A stretch of 11,154 nucleotides of DNA, taken from contig DJHY01000192.1 in assembly GCA_002433335.1 (NCBI GenBank), positions 1-11,154 of the forward strand, written 5' to 3'. Positions 1-7,626 of the stretch are shown here, piece by piece. The stretch is from Rhodospirillaceae bacterium UBA6608. GTDB taxonomy: Bacteria > Pseudomonadota > Alphaproteobacteria > Rhodospirillales_A > Casp-alpha2. Below the pieces are notes generated by a model. It worked only from the letters and a program-made list of their open reading frames with translations. It had not been told where the DNA came from and made no database searches. Both the position numbers and the translations under genes were made by a program. Positions within the stretch are counted from its first letter, which is position 1, and the number at the start of each line of letters is the position of its first letter.

Positions 1-1
1 G

Positions 2-838
2 GCCCTGGCGATTCAGCGCAACGAGTGCGACGTGCTGGTGCTGGGGCGCGGCGGCGGCAGCCTGGAAGACCTGTGGTCGTTCAACGAGGAAATCGTCGTT
101 CGCGCCATCGCCGACTGCCCGATCCCGATAATTTCCGCCGTCGGCCACGAAACCGATACGACCCTGGCCGATTTCGCCGCCGACCGGCGCGCGCCGACGC
201 CCACGGCAGCCGCCGAAATGGCCGTGCCCGTGCGCCTGGACCTGTTGGCCCAGGTGATGGACGACGGCCAGCGCATGGCCAGCGCCGTGGCCCGGCGGCT
301 GAATGACGATCGGCGGCATCTGGATGCCATTTCCCGCGCCCTGCCCAACCCGGCGCGGATGCTGCAGGAACAGGCCCAACGCCTGGACGATTGGACCGAA
401 CGCCTGGGGCATTCCTTGGGCACGGGGCTGGAGCGCCGCCGGGCGCGTCTCACCGGTGCGGCGGCGGGACTGATCCGCCCGGACCGGATCATCAAGGCCG
501 AGGCGCGCCGCCTGTCGGGCGAGATTCGCGCCCTGCAGGCCGCCGGCAAGTCCGCCGTGGAACGGGCGGGAAACCGCCTGGAGCGGGCATCGGCTCTGCT
601 GGAAAGCTATTCGTACGAGCGTGTACTCGACCGGGGGTTCGCCCTGGTCACCGATCCCGCCGGGACGGCGGTAACTTCGGCCAAAGGGTTGAAAACCGGC
701 GATCATCTGCATATCAGGCTAAGGGACGGGGAACGTTCCGTCGCCGTGACCGGCGGCACCCCGCCGAAGAAACAGGCCAAACAGGCCGATCAAAACCCAA
801 GCAAGCCCGGCGAAGACCGGCAGGGGCAGCTCTTGTGA
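2..838 (+). CDS. xseA: Exodeoxyribonuclease VII large subunit, 3' part (5' end outside window)
   Basis: XseA is the catalytic large subunit of exonuclease VII, a cytoplasmic nuclease that works with XseB and degrades single-stranded DNA to oligonucleotides. The reading frame is open from base 2, so 278 C-terminal residues are visible and the N-terminal OB-fold part lies upstream. The family core is clear: [15 protein letters not shown] around bases 47-91, then [20 protein letters not shown] and PTPTAAAE (about 134-217). Next comes the long helical, Arg/Leu/Ala-rich region (about residues 80-200 of the visible part), which forms the coiled coil in this family. The usual end motif [15 protein letters not shown] is at about 610-654. 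The tail is Lys/Gln-rich and ends with TGA at 836-838. The next gene overlaps this stop by 4 nt, which suggests translational coupling. Identification is firm; only the start is missing. Confidence 0.95.
   Translation, partial: ALAIQRNECDVLVLGRGGGSLEDLWSFNEEIVVRAIADCPIPIISAVGHETDTTLADFAADRRAPTPTAAAEMAVPVRLDLLAQVMDDGQRMASAVARRLNDDRRHLDAISRALPNPARMLQEQAQRLDDWTERLGHSLGTGLERRRARLTGAAAGLIRPDRIIKAEARRLSGEIRALQAAGKSAVERAGNRLERASALLESYSYERVLDRGFALVTDPAGTAVTSAKGLKTGDHLHIRLRDGERSVAVTGGTPPKKQAKQADQNPSKPGEDRQGQLL
822..826 (+). promoter_or_regulatory. Ribosome binding site deciding the GTG start of the M23 peptidase
   Basis: AGGGG lies 8 nt upstream of GTG at 835-837, inside the last codons of xseA. It supports the GTG start over the many in-frame codons further upstream, which lie inside xseA. 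Confidence 0.55.
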
Positions 839-1695
839 GACATTTCCTTATTCGATTGAGTATCGGCGCGGCCATCGTGATCGCGGCGGCAGCCCAAAGT
901 GCAACGGCCTGGGCGCTCGACCTGTCCGGCAGCTTCGTGCAGGGCGGACTGGTGGTCGGCAAGGCCGATCCCGGGTCGAAACTTACCCTGGATGGCCATA
1001 TGGTCGCGGTCGCCCCCGACGGGAGTTTCCTGCTCGGCTTCGGGCGGAACGCCAAGGAGACGGCGGTGCTGAAGGTCCTGCCGCCCGACGGGCCGGAGAT
1101 GATCCACAACCTGAAGATCGAAAAGCGGCGCTTCAAAGTGCAGCGGATCGACGGCCTGCCGGAGCGCAAGGTCACCCCGATGAAGGCCGAAGACCTGGCC
1201 CGCATCAAAAAGGAAAATGCCCTGGTCGCCGAGGTGCGCAAACGTGCGACCCCGAAAACGTTCTTCGATACCGGCTTCATCTGGCCCGCCAAGGGGCGGA
1301 TTTCCGGCGTGTTCGGCAGCCAGCGGATTCTCAACGGCAAGCCGCGCAACCCGCACAACGGCGTCGACGTCGCAGCCCCAAAAGGCACGCCGGTCGTCGC
1401 CATGGGCGACGGGGTGGTGGCGCTCAGCCATCCGGATATGTTCTTCAACGGCAAGACCGTGATGATCGACCACGGATTGGGTCTGACCTCGGTCTACATC
1501 CACATGAATTCCAGCACCGTGAAGGAAGGCGACTTCGTCACCAAGGGGATGCAGATCGGCACCATCGGCACCACCGGGCGGTCGACCGGACCGCACCTGC
1601 ATTGGGGCGTCAGCTGGTTCAAGACGCCGTTGGATCCGGCCTTGTTGGTCGGCCCGCCGGAGCCGGAAAAGAAAAACACCCCCGAAAAGAAATAG
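835..1695 (+). CDS. Exported M23 (LytM-type) metallopeptidase
   Basis: 286 residues. This is a zinc-dependent peptidoglycan endopeptidase of the M23 family, or a relative, and is expected to act in the periplasm. The GTG start overlaps the xseA stop (GTGA). Residues 1-28 form a signal peptide: a basic start (VRHFLIR), an Ala/Ile-rich hydrophobic core, and a likely cleavage after the ATAWA segment. Residues 29-100 look like a beta-rich domain (Gly/Val/Asp repeats). Residues 116-138 are a charged helix. The M23 domain spans about 150-270 and has the metal and active-site pattern intact: HNGVD (H174, D178), VYIH (H223) and HLHWG (H254, H256). Family members with this pattern are active hydrolases, unlike EnvC/NlpD, which lack it. 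The tail is Lys/Pro/Glu-rich. Placement behind xseA suggests co-transcription, but no functional link is evident. The exact cleavage specificity cannot be told. Confidence 0.88.
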   Translation: MRHFLIRLSIGAAIVIAAAAQSATAWALDLSGSFVQGGLVVGKADPGSKLTLDGHMVAVAPDGSFLLGFGRNAKETAVLKVLPPDGPEMIHNLKIEKRRFKVQRIDGLPERKVTPMKAEDLARIKKENALVAEVRKRATPKTFFDTGFIWPAKGRISGVFGSQRILNGKPRNPHNGVDVAAPKGTPVVAMGDGVVALSHPDMFFNGKTVMIDHGLGLTSVYIHMNSSTVKEGDFVTKGMQIGTIGTTGRSTGPHLHWGVSWFKTPLDPALLVGPPEPEKKNTPEKK

Positions 1696-1707
1696 GCCCA
1701 GGCAGGT

Positions 1708-1739
1708 AGGCCCGTTCTATTCCAGGCCCGTTCTATTCC
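1708..1739. repeat. Perfect tandem duplication of a 16-bp unit between convergent genes
   Basis: AGGCCCGTTCTATTCC occurs at 1708-1723 and again, identical and directly adjacent, at 1724-1739. The second copy contains the stop codon (CTA on the + strand, 1733-1735) of the minus-strand LpxL-family gene. The first copy lies in the 37-bp gap after the M23 peptidase stop. It looks like a recent slippage duplication. I see no strong terminator hairpin in this gap. Confidence 0.85.
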
Positions 1740-2650
1740 TCGTTCTGAATCTGGTCCGAGGGCCAGCGGTTGTGCAGCCACAGCCATTGATCGGGCGTGT
1801 CGCGGATCCAGCGTTCGACCTCGGCATTGACGAATTCCAAGGCGGCTTGGACGTCGGCCTTATGGTCGCCGGTTTTCTCGAACCGGATCGGCGGCAGGAT
1901 GTGCAGATTGAAATAAGCGCCCTTGCGCCGCGTCACCCAAACACCGACGACCGGACAGTCATAGCGCATCGCCAGTTCGGCCAGGGCCGGGGCGGTCATT
2001 GCCGGACGGCCGAAAAACGGCACCGCCACACCGTCGTTCATTTTCTGATCGATCATGATCCCCAGGTGGCTGCCCTTGCGGAAGGCTTCCAGCAACTGGC
2101 GCACGCCCTGCGGCCCCTTGGGGATTTGCGCCCCTTCGACGGCGGCACGGCCATGGCGATACAGCCATTCGACCATGCGGTTGTTGGCTTCGCGGTAGAC
2201 CCGGTCGACCGGCAGGCCCCGCTGCGTCGCGCCCAGGGACATGACTTCCCAGTTGCCCATATGGGCGGAATAGAAAATGCCCGGCTCGCCGTCGTCGCGC
2301 AGGGTATCGACGTGTTCGGCCCCCGTCACGATCACCCGGCTATTGTCGCCATAGACCTGAATTTCATAAAGGTGAGGAAACTCGGCAGCCAGACGGCCCA
2401 GGTTGTCCCACATGCCGTAGACGATGCGTTCGACCTCGGCATCGGCGATCCCGGGGTAGGCGGCGCGCAGGTTGCGCCGCGCCCGGTTGCTGATCCGCAA
2501 ACGCGGCCCGATGGTCCGCGCCAGGAAGCCGCCGACGCCAGACGCCCAATCCAACGGCAACACCCGAAAGAACATATAGACGCTGACCGCCACCACCGCC
2601 TGGACGGGGTGCAGCAGATATTTCTTCAACGGGGGCGGCACATGAGCCAT
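1733..2650 (-). CDS. lpxL: LpxL/HtrB-family lipid A late acyltransferase
   Basis: 305 residues, matching the roughly 300 usual for the LpxL/LpxM family. These inner-membrane enzymes transfer an acyl chain from acyl-ACP onto a hydroxyacyl group of Kdo-lipid A. The N-terminus holds a hydrophobic segment (about 14-32) for membrane attachment. The family motif H-x4-E appears as HMGNWE (H130, E135). Further motifs are MIDQKMNDGVAVPFFG (about 199-214) and the C-terminal DQWLWLHNRW (287-296). I chose ATG at 2650, 16 nt after the lpxK stop, because the protein then starts MAHVPPPLKKYLL like family members. An in-frame TTG at 2698 would overlap lpxK by 32 nt and add 16 residues with no family look. 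It is the last gene of the lpxK operon. Whether it adds a primary (LpxL) or secondary (LpxM) chain cannot be decided from sequence. Confidence 0.88.
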   Translation of the reverse strand: MAHVPPPLKKYLLHPVQAVVAVSVYMFFRVLPLDWASGVGGFLARTIGPRLRISNRARRNLRAAYPGIADAEVERIVYGMWDNLGRLAAEFPHLYEIQVYGDNSRVIVTGAEHVDTLRDDGEPGIFYSAHMGNWEVMSLGATQRGLPVDRVYREANNRMVEWLYRHGRAAVEGAQIPKGPQGVRQLLEAFRKGSHLGIMIDQKMNDGVAVPFFGRPAMTAPALAELAMRYDCPVVGVWVTRRKGAYFNLHILPPIRFEKTGDHKADVQAALEFVNAEVERWIRDTPDQWLWLHNRWPSDQIQNEE

Positions 2651-2666
2651 GGGAACGGCAGCCTGC

Positions 2667-3656
2667 TCAGGGTTTAAGGGGTCGAAGCAATCGGTCAAGG
2701 GCCGCTTCGTCGTCCCATTGCAGGGTAATTGTCAAGACATCTATGTCCGCGCGCCGATCCGGCGGCAGGCGCATCAAGTCTTTTTCAGTCGTCACCAGAC
2801 GGGCCTGACGGGCTGCAGCGGCCTGTTTCAAGGCGTCCAGATCGGCTGGGGTAAAGGGATGATGATCGGCGAACGCCCGGGTTCCGGCCAGGGTGCAGCC
2901 GCCGTCCCGCAAGGTCGCGAAGAACTTGTCCGGATGGCCGATCCCGGCGAAGGCGAACAACCGCGACTTGGCCAATTCGGCGATTTCCGGCCCGGGCACG
3001 ATCCGGGCGGACAGAACCGGCAAGCCGGGCGGCCCTTGATCATGTGCTGCACGGGCCACGCCCCAAGTATCCTCGCCCAGGACGACGACCGCCCCGGCGC
3101 GGTCCAGCCCGGCGGCAATGGGCTCGCGCAGCGGTCCTGCCGGGATCAGCCGCCCATTGCCGAAGCCGTAGCGCCCATCGGTCACGACCAGGGGCAAGTC
3201 CTTGGTCACCGAGGGGTCTTGAAACCCATCGTCCAAAATCACCGCCCCGGCCCCGGCGGCGACTGCCGCCCGCGCTGCTTCGGCCCGCCCGCCACCGACC
3301 CAGACGGGGACCAAGCGCGCGATCATCAGCGGCTCGTCCCCGACCCGGTCGGCCCCGTCCGTGGCGGGAACGACCCGGCGGGGTTCGGTCCCGGTGGCGG
3401 CCCCGTATCCCCGACTGACGACATGAGGCGACGGGCCGGCGGCGGCCAACCGCCGCGCCAAGTCGATCACCACCGGCGTCTTGCCCGCGCCGCCGGCGGT
3501 CAGATTGCCGACGCAGATCACCGGGACGCCGATGTCGACCGGCGATCCCCGGCGCAACCGCCGCGCCGTCGCCATGCCGTAAACACAGCCCAGCGGCGAC
3601 AGCAGCCCGGCCAGCAAGCCGCCAGCGCCGTCATACCAGAACGCCGGGGTTTTCAT
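2667..3656 (-). CDS. lpxK: Tetraacyldisaccharide 4'-kinase
   Basis: 329 residues. LpxK phosphorylates the 4' position of the tetraacyl disaccharide 1-phosphate to give lipid IVA, using ATP at the cytoplasmic face of the inner membrane. The N-terminal segment (about 1-30, FWYDGAGGLLAGLLSPLG) is the usual membrane-facing helix. The Walker A loop is VGNLTAGGAGKTP (49-61). Other family motifs are SRGYG (81-85), GDEP (106-109), LDDGFQ (141-146), FAGIGHPDKFF, ADHHPF and TTEKDLMRL near the C-terminus. The ATG start overlaps the waaA stop in an ATGA arrangement (3653-3656), which indicates coupling, and the gene is followed 16 nt later by the LpxL-like gene. All key motifs are intact and the length is normal. 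Confidence 0.95.
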   Translation of the reverse strand: MKTPAFWYDGAGGLLAGLLSPLGCVYGMATARRLRRGSPVDIGVPVICVGNLTAGGAGKTPVVIDLARRLAAAGPSPHVVSRGYGAATGTEPRRVVPATDGADRVGDEPLMIARLVPVWVGGGRAEAARAAVAAGAGAVILDDGFQDPSVTKDLPLVVTDGRYGFGNGRLIPAGPLREPIAAGLDRAGAVVVLGEDTWGVARAAHDQGPPGLPVLSARIVPGPEIAELAKSRLFAFAGIGHPDKFFATLRDGGCTLAGTRAFADHHPFTPADLDALKQAAAARQARLVTTEKDLMRLPPDRRADIDVLTITLQWDDEAALDRLLRPLKP

Positions 3657-4933
3657 TCTCGGTCCCCGGCCAGGGTTTGCAGAAAGGGCGAAAGCTCGGC
3701 CATCAAACGGTCGATCACCCCGGCCTCGGCCTGGGCGAAGGTTCGGGCCCGGTCAGCGAAAGCCTGGGCGCGCGCCGGGTCGGCCAGCAAATCCCCCACG
3801 GCGGTCGCCAGATCGTCCGACCCGGTCACGGGTAGGGACGCGCCGGTCGACACCATCCGCGTACTCATATCGGCGAAGTTGCTCATGCGCGGGCCGTGCA
3901 GGACGGCGCAGCCCAAACGCGCCGGTTCCAACAGGTTCTGCCCGCCTTCCGATGACAGGGATTTACCCATGAAGACAACCGGGGCCAGGGTGAAGAACAG
4001 CCCCAACTCGCCCAAGGTGTCGGCGACATAGACCTGCGTATCCGCCGTCAAGGCGGTGCCTTCCGACCGGCGAGCGACGGTCGCGCCCTCGGCGGCCAGG
4101 GCGGCGGCGATCTCCGCGCCCCGATGGGGATGGCGCGGCACAATCACCGTCAACAGGTCGGGATGCGACGTTGCCAGCCGCTGGTGGACCTGCCAGGCGA
4201 TGTCCTCTTCCCCGGCCCAGGTGCTGGCGGCAAGCCAGACCGGACGCGCACCGACGGTCGATTTCAATTCGGCCAAAGCCGCCGGATCGACCGGCAGGGG
4301 CTCGGCGGCGAATTTCAGATTGCCCACGGTCCGCGCCCCGTCCGCCCCCAACTGGCGCAGACGGTCGGCATCGCCCTCGGTCTGGCCCAGGCAAAGCGCG
4401 AAACCGGACAGCATACGGCCGATAAATTTAGGTGCCCGCGACCAACCCTTGAGCGAGCTGGCGGAAATCCGGCCATTGACCAAAATCAGCGGATTGCCCC
4501 GCGCCGCCGTCTCACAGATCAGGTTCGGCCAGAATTCCGATTCCGCCCAAAGGGTCAGATCGGGCCGCCAATGGTCCAGAAAACGGCGAACGTAGGCGAT
4601 GCGGTCGACCGGGACATACTGATGCACCACCCCTGCAGGAAGACGGTCGGCCAGCAATCGGGCCGACGTCACCGTACCGGTCGTGACCAAGATATGCGCC
4701 GCCGGAACCGCCGCGTGCAGGCGATCGATCAGAACCAACAGGGACATGGCCTCGCCGACGCTGGCGCCGTGCAGCCAGATCAACGGCCCGTCCGGGCGCG
4801 GCACGCGGGAGATACCCAAGCGTTCGTTGAATCGCCCGGCATCTTCCTTCCCGGCCTTCAGGCGCTTGCCCAGATAGGCCTGGATCAACGGCCCGCCCAG
4901 TGTGGTAACGGCGCGGTAAAGACCCAACATCAT
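3653..4933 (-). CDS. waaA: 3-deoxy-D-manno-octulosonic acid (Kdo) transferase
   Basis: 426 residues. WaaA (KdtA) transfers Kdo from CMP-Kdo to lipid IVA and begins the LPS inner core. It is a GT30 enzyme of GT-B fold anchored at the inner membrane by its N-terminus (about residues 1-20 here). Visible family motifs are WLHGASVGE (53-61, with E61 in the place of the catalytic base), VTTGTVTSA (83-91), WAESEFWPN (129-137), VNGRIS (152-157), VPRHPHR (265-271) and the nucleotide-binding GGQNLLEP (330-337). Three start codons lie in a row: GTG 4936, ATG 4933 and ATG 4930. I take ATG 4933 because GGAGG ends 7 nt before it. The start overlaps the stop of the DUF374 gene by 1 nt (TGATG), and the stop overlaps the lpxK start by 4 nt. 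The number of Kdo residues added cannot be read from sequence. Confidence 0.95.
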   Translation of the reverse strand: MMLGLYRAVTTLGGPLIQAYLGKRLKAGKEDAGRFNERLGISRVPRPDGPLIWLHGASVGEAMSLLVLIDRLHAAVPAAHILVTTGTVTSARLLADRLPAGVVHQYVPVDRIAYVRRFLDHWRPDLTLWAESEFWPNLICETAARGNPLILVNGRISASSLKGWSRAPKFIGRMLSGFALCLGQTEGDADRLRQLGADGARTVGNLKFAAEPLPVDPAALAELKSTVGARPVWLAASTWAGEEDIAWQVHQRLATSHPDLLTVIVPRHPHRGAEIAAALAAEGATVARRSEGTALTADTQVYVADTLGELGLFFTLAPVVFMGKSLSSEGGQNLLEPARLGCAVLHGPRMSNFADMSTRMVSTGASLPVTGSDDLATAVGDLLADPARAQAFADRARTFAQAEAGVIDRLMAELSPFLQTLAGDRE

Positions 4934-5628
4934 CACGCGGCCTCCGCCGGTTCGACCGGGGCACGACCGGTCAGGCGGTCGGCTTCGGCGGTGATGTCGT
5001 TCAGCGCGTCTTCAACCGATTGGCGCGCGGCCTCCAGCGCCGTGGCGTCGGCGTCGCGCGGCACCTCGATCGGATCGCCCCAGACGATGACGCCCCGCCC
5101 GAACGGCCAAGCGACCAGGAAGCGATCCCAACTACCGAGCACCCGTCCGCGCGCAGCCCCAAAAGTCGCCGGAATGATCGGCACCCCCGCCAAGCGGGCC
5201 AAGCTGACGACGCCGTCGGACGCCCGCATCCGTGGACCGCGCGGACCGTCGGGGGTAATGCCGACCCATTCGCCGGCCTTCAGCGCCTTGACCATGGCGC
5301 GCAGCGCCTGGGCCCCGCCCTTGGACGAGGATCCGGCCACGGTGCGAATGCCGAAATGACCGACGGTGCGGGCAATGATCTGGCCGTCGCGGTGCTGCGA
5401 AATCAGCATGTGGATGGTCCGGTCGCGCGGCCAGCAATAGGGCATCATCAACAACCGGCCGTGCCAGAAACACAAAATGAACGGCTTGCCGTCACGCCAC
5501 ATGGCCTGGGCGGCGGCACCGCCGATCACTTGCCAGCGGCCCGTGGCATGGGCAAAGCGGATGTATTGCGCACCCAACCAGCACAACAGCCGCCGAAAAC
5601 CGTCGCTTTTCAGGATGCGCTTCATCAT
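4933..5628 (-). CDS. DUF374-family lysophospholipid acyltransferase-like protein
   Basis: 231 residues. DUF374 proteins belong to the LPLAT acyltransferase superfamily. The substrate is unknown for most members. The sequence has a short hydrophobic N-terminus, the acceptor-side His in LCFWHGRLLMMP (H56), SQHRDGQIIA (about 77-86), GSSSKGGAQALRAM (99-112) and ITPDGPRGPRM (124-134), all typical of the family. The superfamily H-x4-D is not kept, because His is followed by GRLLM. I place the start at ATG 5628 (MMKRILKSDGFRR), 5 nt after GGACAGG. ATG 5625 is also possible, and an in-frame GTG at 5649 adds seven residues. It lies 35 nt after msbA and overlaps waaA by 1 nt. The position between msbA and waaA suggests a role in the outer-membrane lipid pathway; that is inference. 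Confidence 0.82.
   Translation of the reverse strand: MMKRILKSDGFRRLLCWLGAQYIRFAHATGRWQVIGGAAAQAMWRDGKPFILCFWHGRLLMMPYCWPRDRTIHMLISQHRDGQIIARTVGHFGIRTVAGSSSKGGAQALRAMVKALKAGEWVGITPDGPRGPRMRASDGVVSLARLAGVPIIPATFGAARGRVLGSWDRFLVAWPFGRGVIVWGDPIEVPRDADATALEAARQSVEDALNDITAEADRLTGRAPVEPAEAA
4941..4945 (-). promoter_or_regulatory. Ribosome binding site for waaA
   Basis: GGAGG on the minus strand, within the last codons of the DUF374 gene. Spacing is 4 nt to GTG 4936, 7 nt to ATG 4933 and 10 nt to ATG 4930, so it favours ATG 4933. Confidence 0.55.
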
Positions 5629-5663
5629 CGCGACCTGTCCGTCCCCCACGGCATCGGGCGCAC

Positions 5664-7508
5664 TTAGCGGCCCGCCGCCTGACGGGTGCCGCCCGGCGTG
5701 GCGCCCGCCGGACCGGTCGGGCCGGGAACGGCCTCGTCGGCGGCGAACTGAAGTTCATACAGATGCTTGTAGCGACCGCCCCGGGCCAACAGCTCGGCAT
5801 GGGTGCCCTGCTCGACGACCCGCCCGTCCATGACGACGCAGATCATGTCGGCCCGCACCACCGTCGACAGACGGTGGGCGATGACCAGCGTCGTGCGGTC
5901 GGACATCAGATTGTCCAGGGCCGATTGGACCTGGCGTTCCGATTCCGTATCCAGGGCCGAGGTCGCTTCGTCCAACAGTAGGATCGGCGCGTTCTTCAAC
6001 ATCGCCCGGGCGATCGCCAGGCGTTGGCGTTGCCCGCCCGACAGCTTGACCCCCTGTTCGCCGACCACGGTGTCGTAGCCGCCCGGCAGGTCCATGATGA
6101 AATCATGGGCGGCGGCGTTCTTGGCCGCCTGGATGATGTCGTCCTCGCTCGCCCCGGCGCGGCCATAGGCGATATTGGCGCGGATCGTATCGTCGAACAG
6201 GGTCACTTCCTGACTGACCAGGGCCATCGCCCCGCGCAAGGAGGCAAAGGTCAGATCGCGCACGTCGATGCCGTCGACCCGCACCGCGCCCTGGGTCACG
6301 TCGTAGAACCGGGGGATCAGGTTCAGCACCGTCGACTTGCCGGCCCCCGACGGCCCGACCAGGGCCACGGTCTTGCCCGCCGGAACGCTCAGGCTCAGAT
6401 CGGCCAGGGTCGGCCGGTCGGCGGTATAGGCAAAATGGACGGCGTCGAATTCGATCCCGCCCTTGACCGGCTGGGGCAAGGTCTTGGCGTCGGGCTTTTC
6501 CTGAATCTCCGGCTCCAGATCGAGCATCTGGAACAGGCGGTCGGCCCCGGCCAGCCCCTGTTGCATGGCGGCGTTCAGGTTGGCCAGGCGCTTCATCGGC
6601 TCATAGGCCAGCAGCAACGCGGTGATGAAGGAAAAGAACGACCCGGCGTCCGTATTGCCGTGGATCACCCGGTAGCCGCCATAGAAGATGACGATGCCGA
6701 CGGCGACGCCGCCCAAGGTTTCCATGATCGGACTGGATAGGGCGCGGGTGCGCTCGGCCTTCATCGTCAATTGGAAGATGCCTTCAACGATCCCGGCGAC
6801 GCGCGACCGCTCATAGGCCTCCATCGAGTAGGCCTTGACCACGCGGATGCCTTTGATGGTCTGCTCCAACACGGTCGTGAACAGGCCCATTTCCCGCTGC
6901 GTGTTGGCGGTGACCTTGCGCATCCGGCGGCCCAGCCGCACGATCGGCAGCAAGGCGATGGGGAAGATGAAGAACGAGATCAGCGCCAACTGCCAATCCT
7001 GATAGAATGTCACGCCGACCAGACCGATCAGGGTCATGGCATCTTTGCCCAGGCTGGTCCAGGCGTTGGAGACCGCACCCCGGATCTGGTTGATGTCGAC
7101 CAGAAAGCGCGAGATCAGCCCGCCGGTGTTGGCGTCCTGAAAGAATTTGACGTCCATCCGCGACAGCTTGTCGAACAGACGGTTCTGATTGTCGGTAACG
7201 ATCCGCAGCCCGATATAGGCCATCAGCGTGGCCTGCCCGTAGTTGGCCAGACCCTTGACGATAAACACGCCAAACACCGCCAGGCCGACCGGCATCAGCA
7301 TGGCTTCGTTGCGGTTGACGAAGATGTCGTTGACCACCGGTTCCATCAACCAGGCGCTGAGCGCCGTCGCTCCGGCCATCAGGCCCATGCAGGCCATCGC
7401 CGCCAGGAACCAGACCCCATAGCCGCGCATACTTTCGCGGAACAGGCGGCCAAGCAGATGCGCCGTCGACGCGTGGACGGGTTGATCGATGTCGAGGGCG
7501 GAAGCCAC
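5664..7508 (-). CDS. msbA: MsbA-type lipid A/phospholipid flippase ABC transporter
   Basis: 614 residues. It is a half-transporter (membrane domain fused to ATPase) expected to work as a homodimer in the inner membrane and flip core-lipid A outward. Transmembrane segments lie at about 33-55, 72-93, 155-188 (two close together) and 262-300. The nucleotide-binding domain starts near 350 and is complete: Walker A GPSGAGKST (385-393), Q-loop SQE (Q433), signature LSGGQ (489-493), Walker B ILLLDEA (509-515) and switch H545. The C-terminal tail is a Gly/Pro/Ala-rich stretch (595-614). The start is uncertain. GTG 7508 gives MASALDIDQP and follows purine-rich sequence. GTG 7562 would add 18 Arg-rich residues but runs through an inverted repeat and has no clear ribosome site. 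The lipid A gene context supports MsbA over another exporter of the same class. Confidence 0.88.
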   Translation of the reverse strand: MASALDIDQPVHASTAHLLGRLFRESMRGYGVWFLAAMACMGLMAGATALSAWLMEPVVNDIFVNRNEAMLMPVGLAVFGVFIVKGLANYGQATLMAYIGLRIVTDNQNRLFDKLSRMDVKFFQDANTGGLISRFLVDINQIRGAVSNAWTSLGKDAMTLIGLVGVTFYQDWQLALISFFIFPIALLPIVRLGRRMRKVTANTQREMGLFTTVLEQTIKGIRVVKAYSMEAYERSRVAGIVEGIFQLTMKAERTRALSSPIMETLGGVAVGIVIFYGGYRVIHGNTDAGSFFSFITALLLAYEPMKRLANLNAAMQQGLAGADRLFQMLDLEPEIQEKPDAKTLPQPVKGGIEFDAVHFAYTADRPTLADLSLSVPAGKTVALVGPSGAGKSTVLNLIPRFYDVTQGAVRVDGIDVRDLTFASLRGAMALVSQEVTLFDDTIRANIAYGRAGASEDDIIQAAKNAAAHDFIMDLPGGYDTVVGEQGVKLSGGQRQRLAIARAMLKNAPILLLDEATSALDTESERQVQSALDNLMSDRTTLVIAHRLSTVVRADMICVVMDGRVVEQGTHAELLARGGRYKHLYELQFAADEAVPGPTGPAGATPGGTRQAAGR

Positions 7509-7528
7509 GGGCCTCTGGTCCTTCCGGA

Positions 7529-7552
7529 GGTTCCTTGTGAACAAGTGGAACC
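7529..7552 (-). other. Inverted repeat in the msbA leader
   Basis: GGTTCC and GGAACC flank an inner TTGTGAACAA palindromic core within 24 bases (+ strand 7529-7534, 7535-7544 and 7547-7552, with two unpaired bases GT). The transcript could form a hairpin about 20 nt upstream of GTG 7508. No T-run follows on the minus strand, so it is not an ordinary terminator. The rest of the gap from 7509 to 7626 holds a perfect CCACGTGG palindrome (7559-7566) and no convincing -35/-10 pair. Confidence 0.45.
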
Positions 7553-7626
7553 TTCTTACCACGTGGCTATGGATACGCCAAGAATCCCGCGCTTTTTCAG
7601 GGCGTTATAACAGGATGTTCAAATCC

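Noticed and set aside
391..834. Upstream extension of the M23 peptidase frame inside xseA
   Set aside because: The extension is an Arg/Gly-rich shadow of xseA. The GTG at 835 has a ribosome site and is followed directly by a signal peptide.
1696..1732. Search for a shared terminator between the convergent M23 and LpxL-family genes
   Set aside because: The 37-bp gap has GGCC-type short palindromes but no stable hairpin with a T-run.
2649..4031. Long open frame on the + strand (about 460 codons) opposite lpxK and waaA
   Set aside because: It lies antisense to two genes with complete family motifs. Its product is Arg/Pro/Gly/Gln-rich with no recognisable domain, as expected of a GC-rich shadow frame.
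4124..5359. Long + strand frame (about 411 codons) opposite waaA and the DUF374 gene
   Set aside because: Same reasons: low-complexity Gln/Arg/Pro product, and both genes on the other strand are certain.
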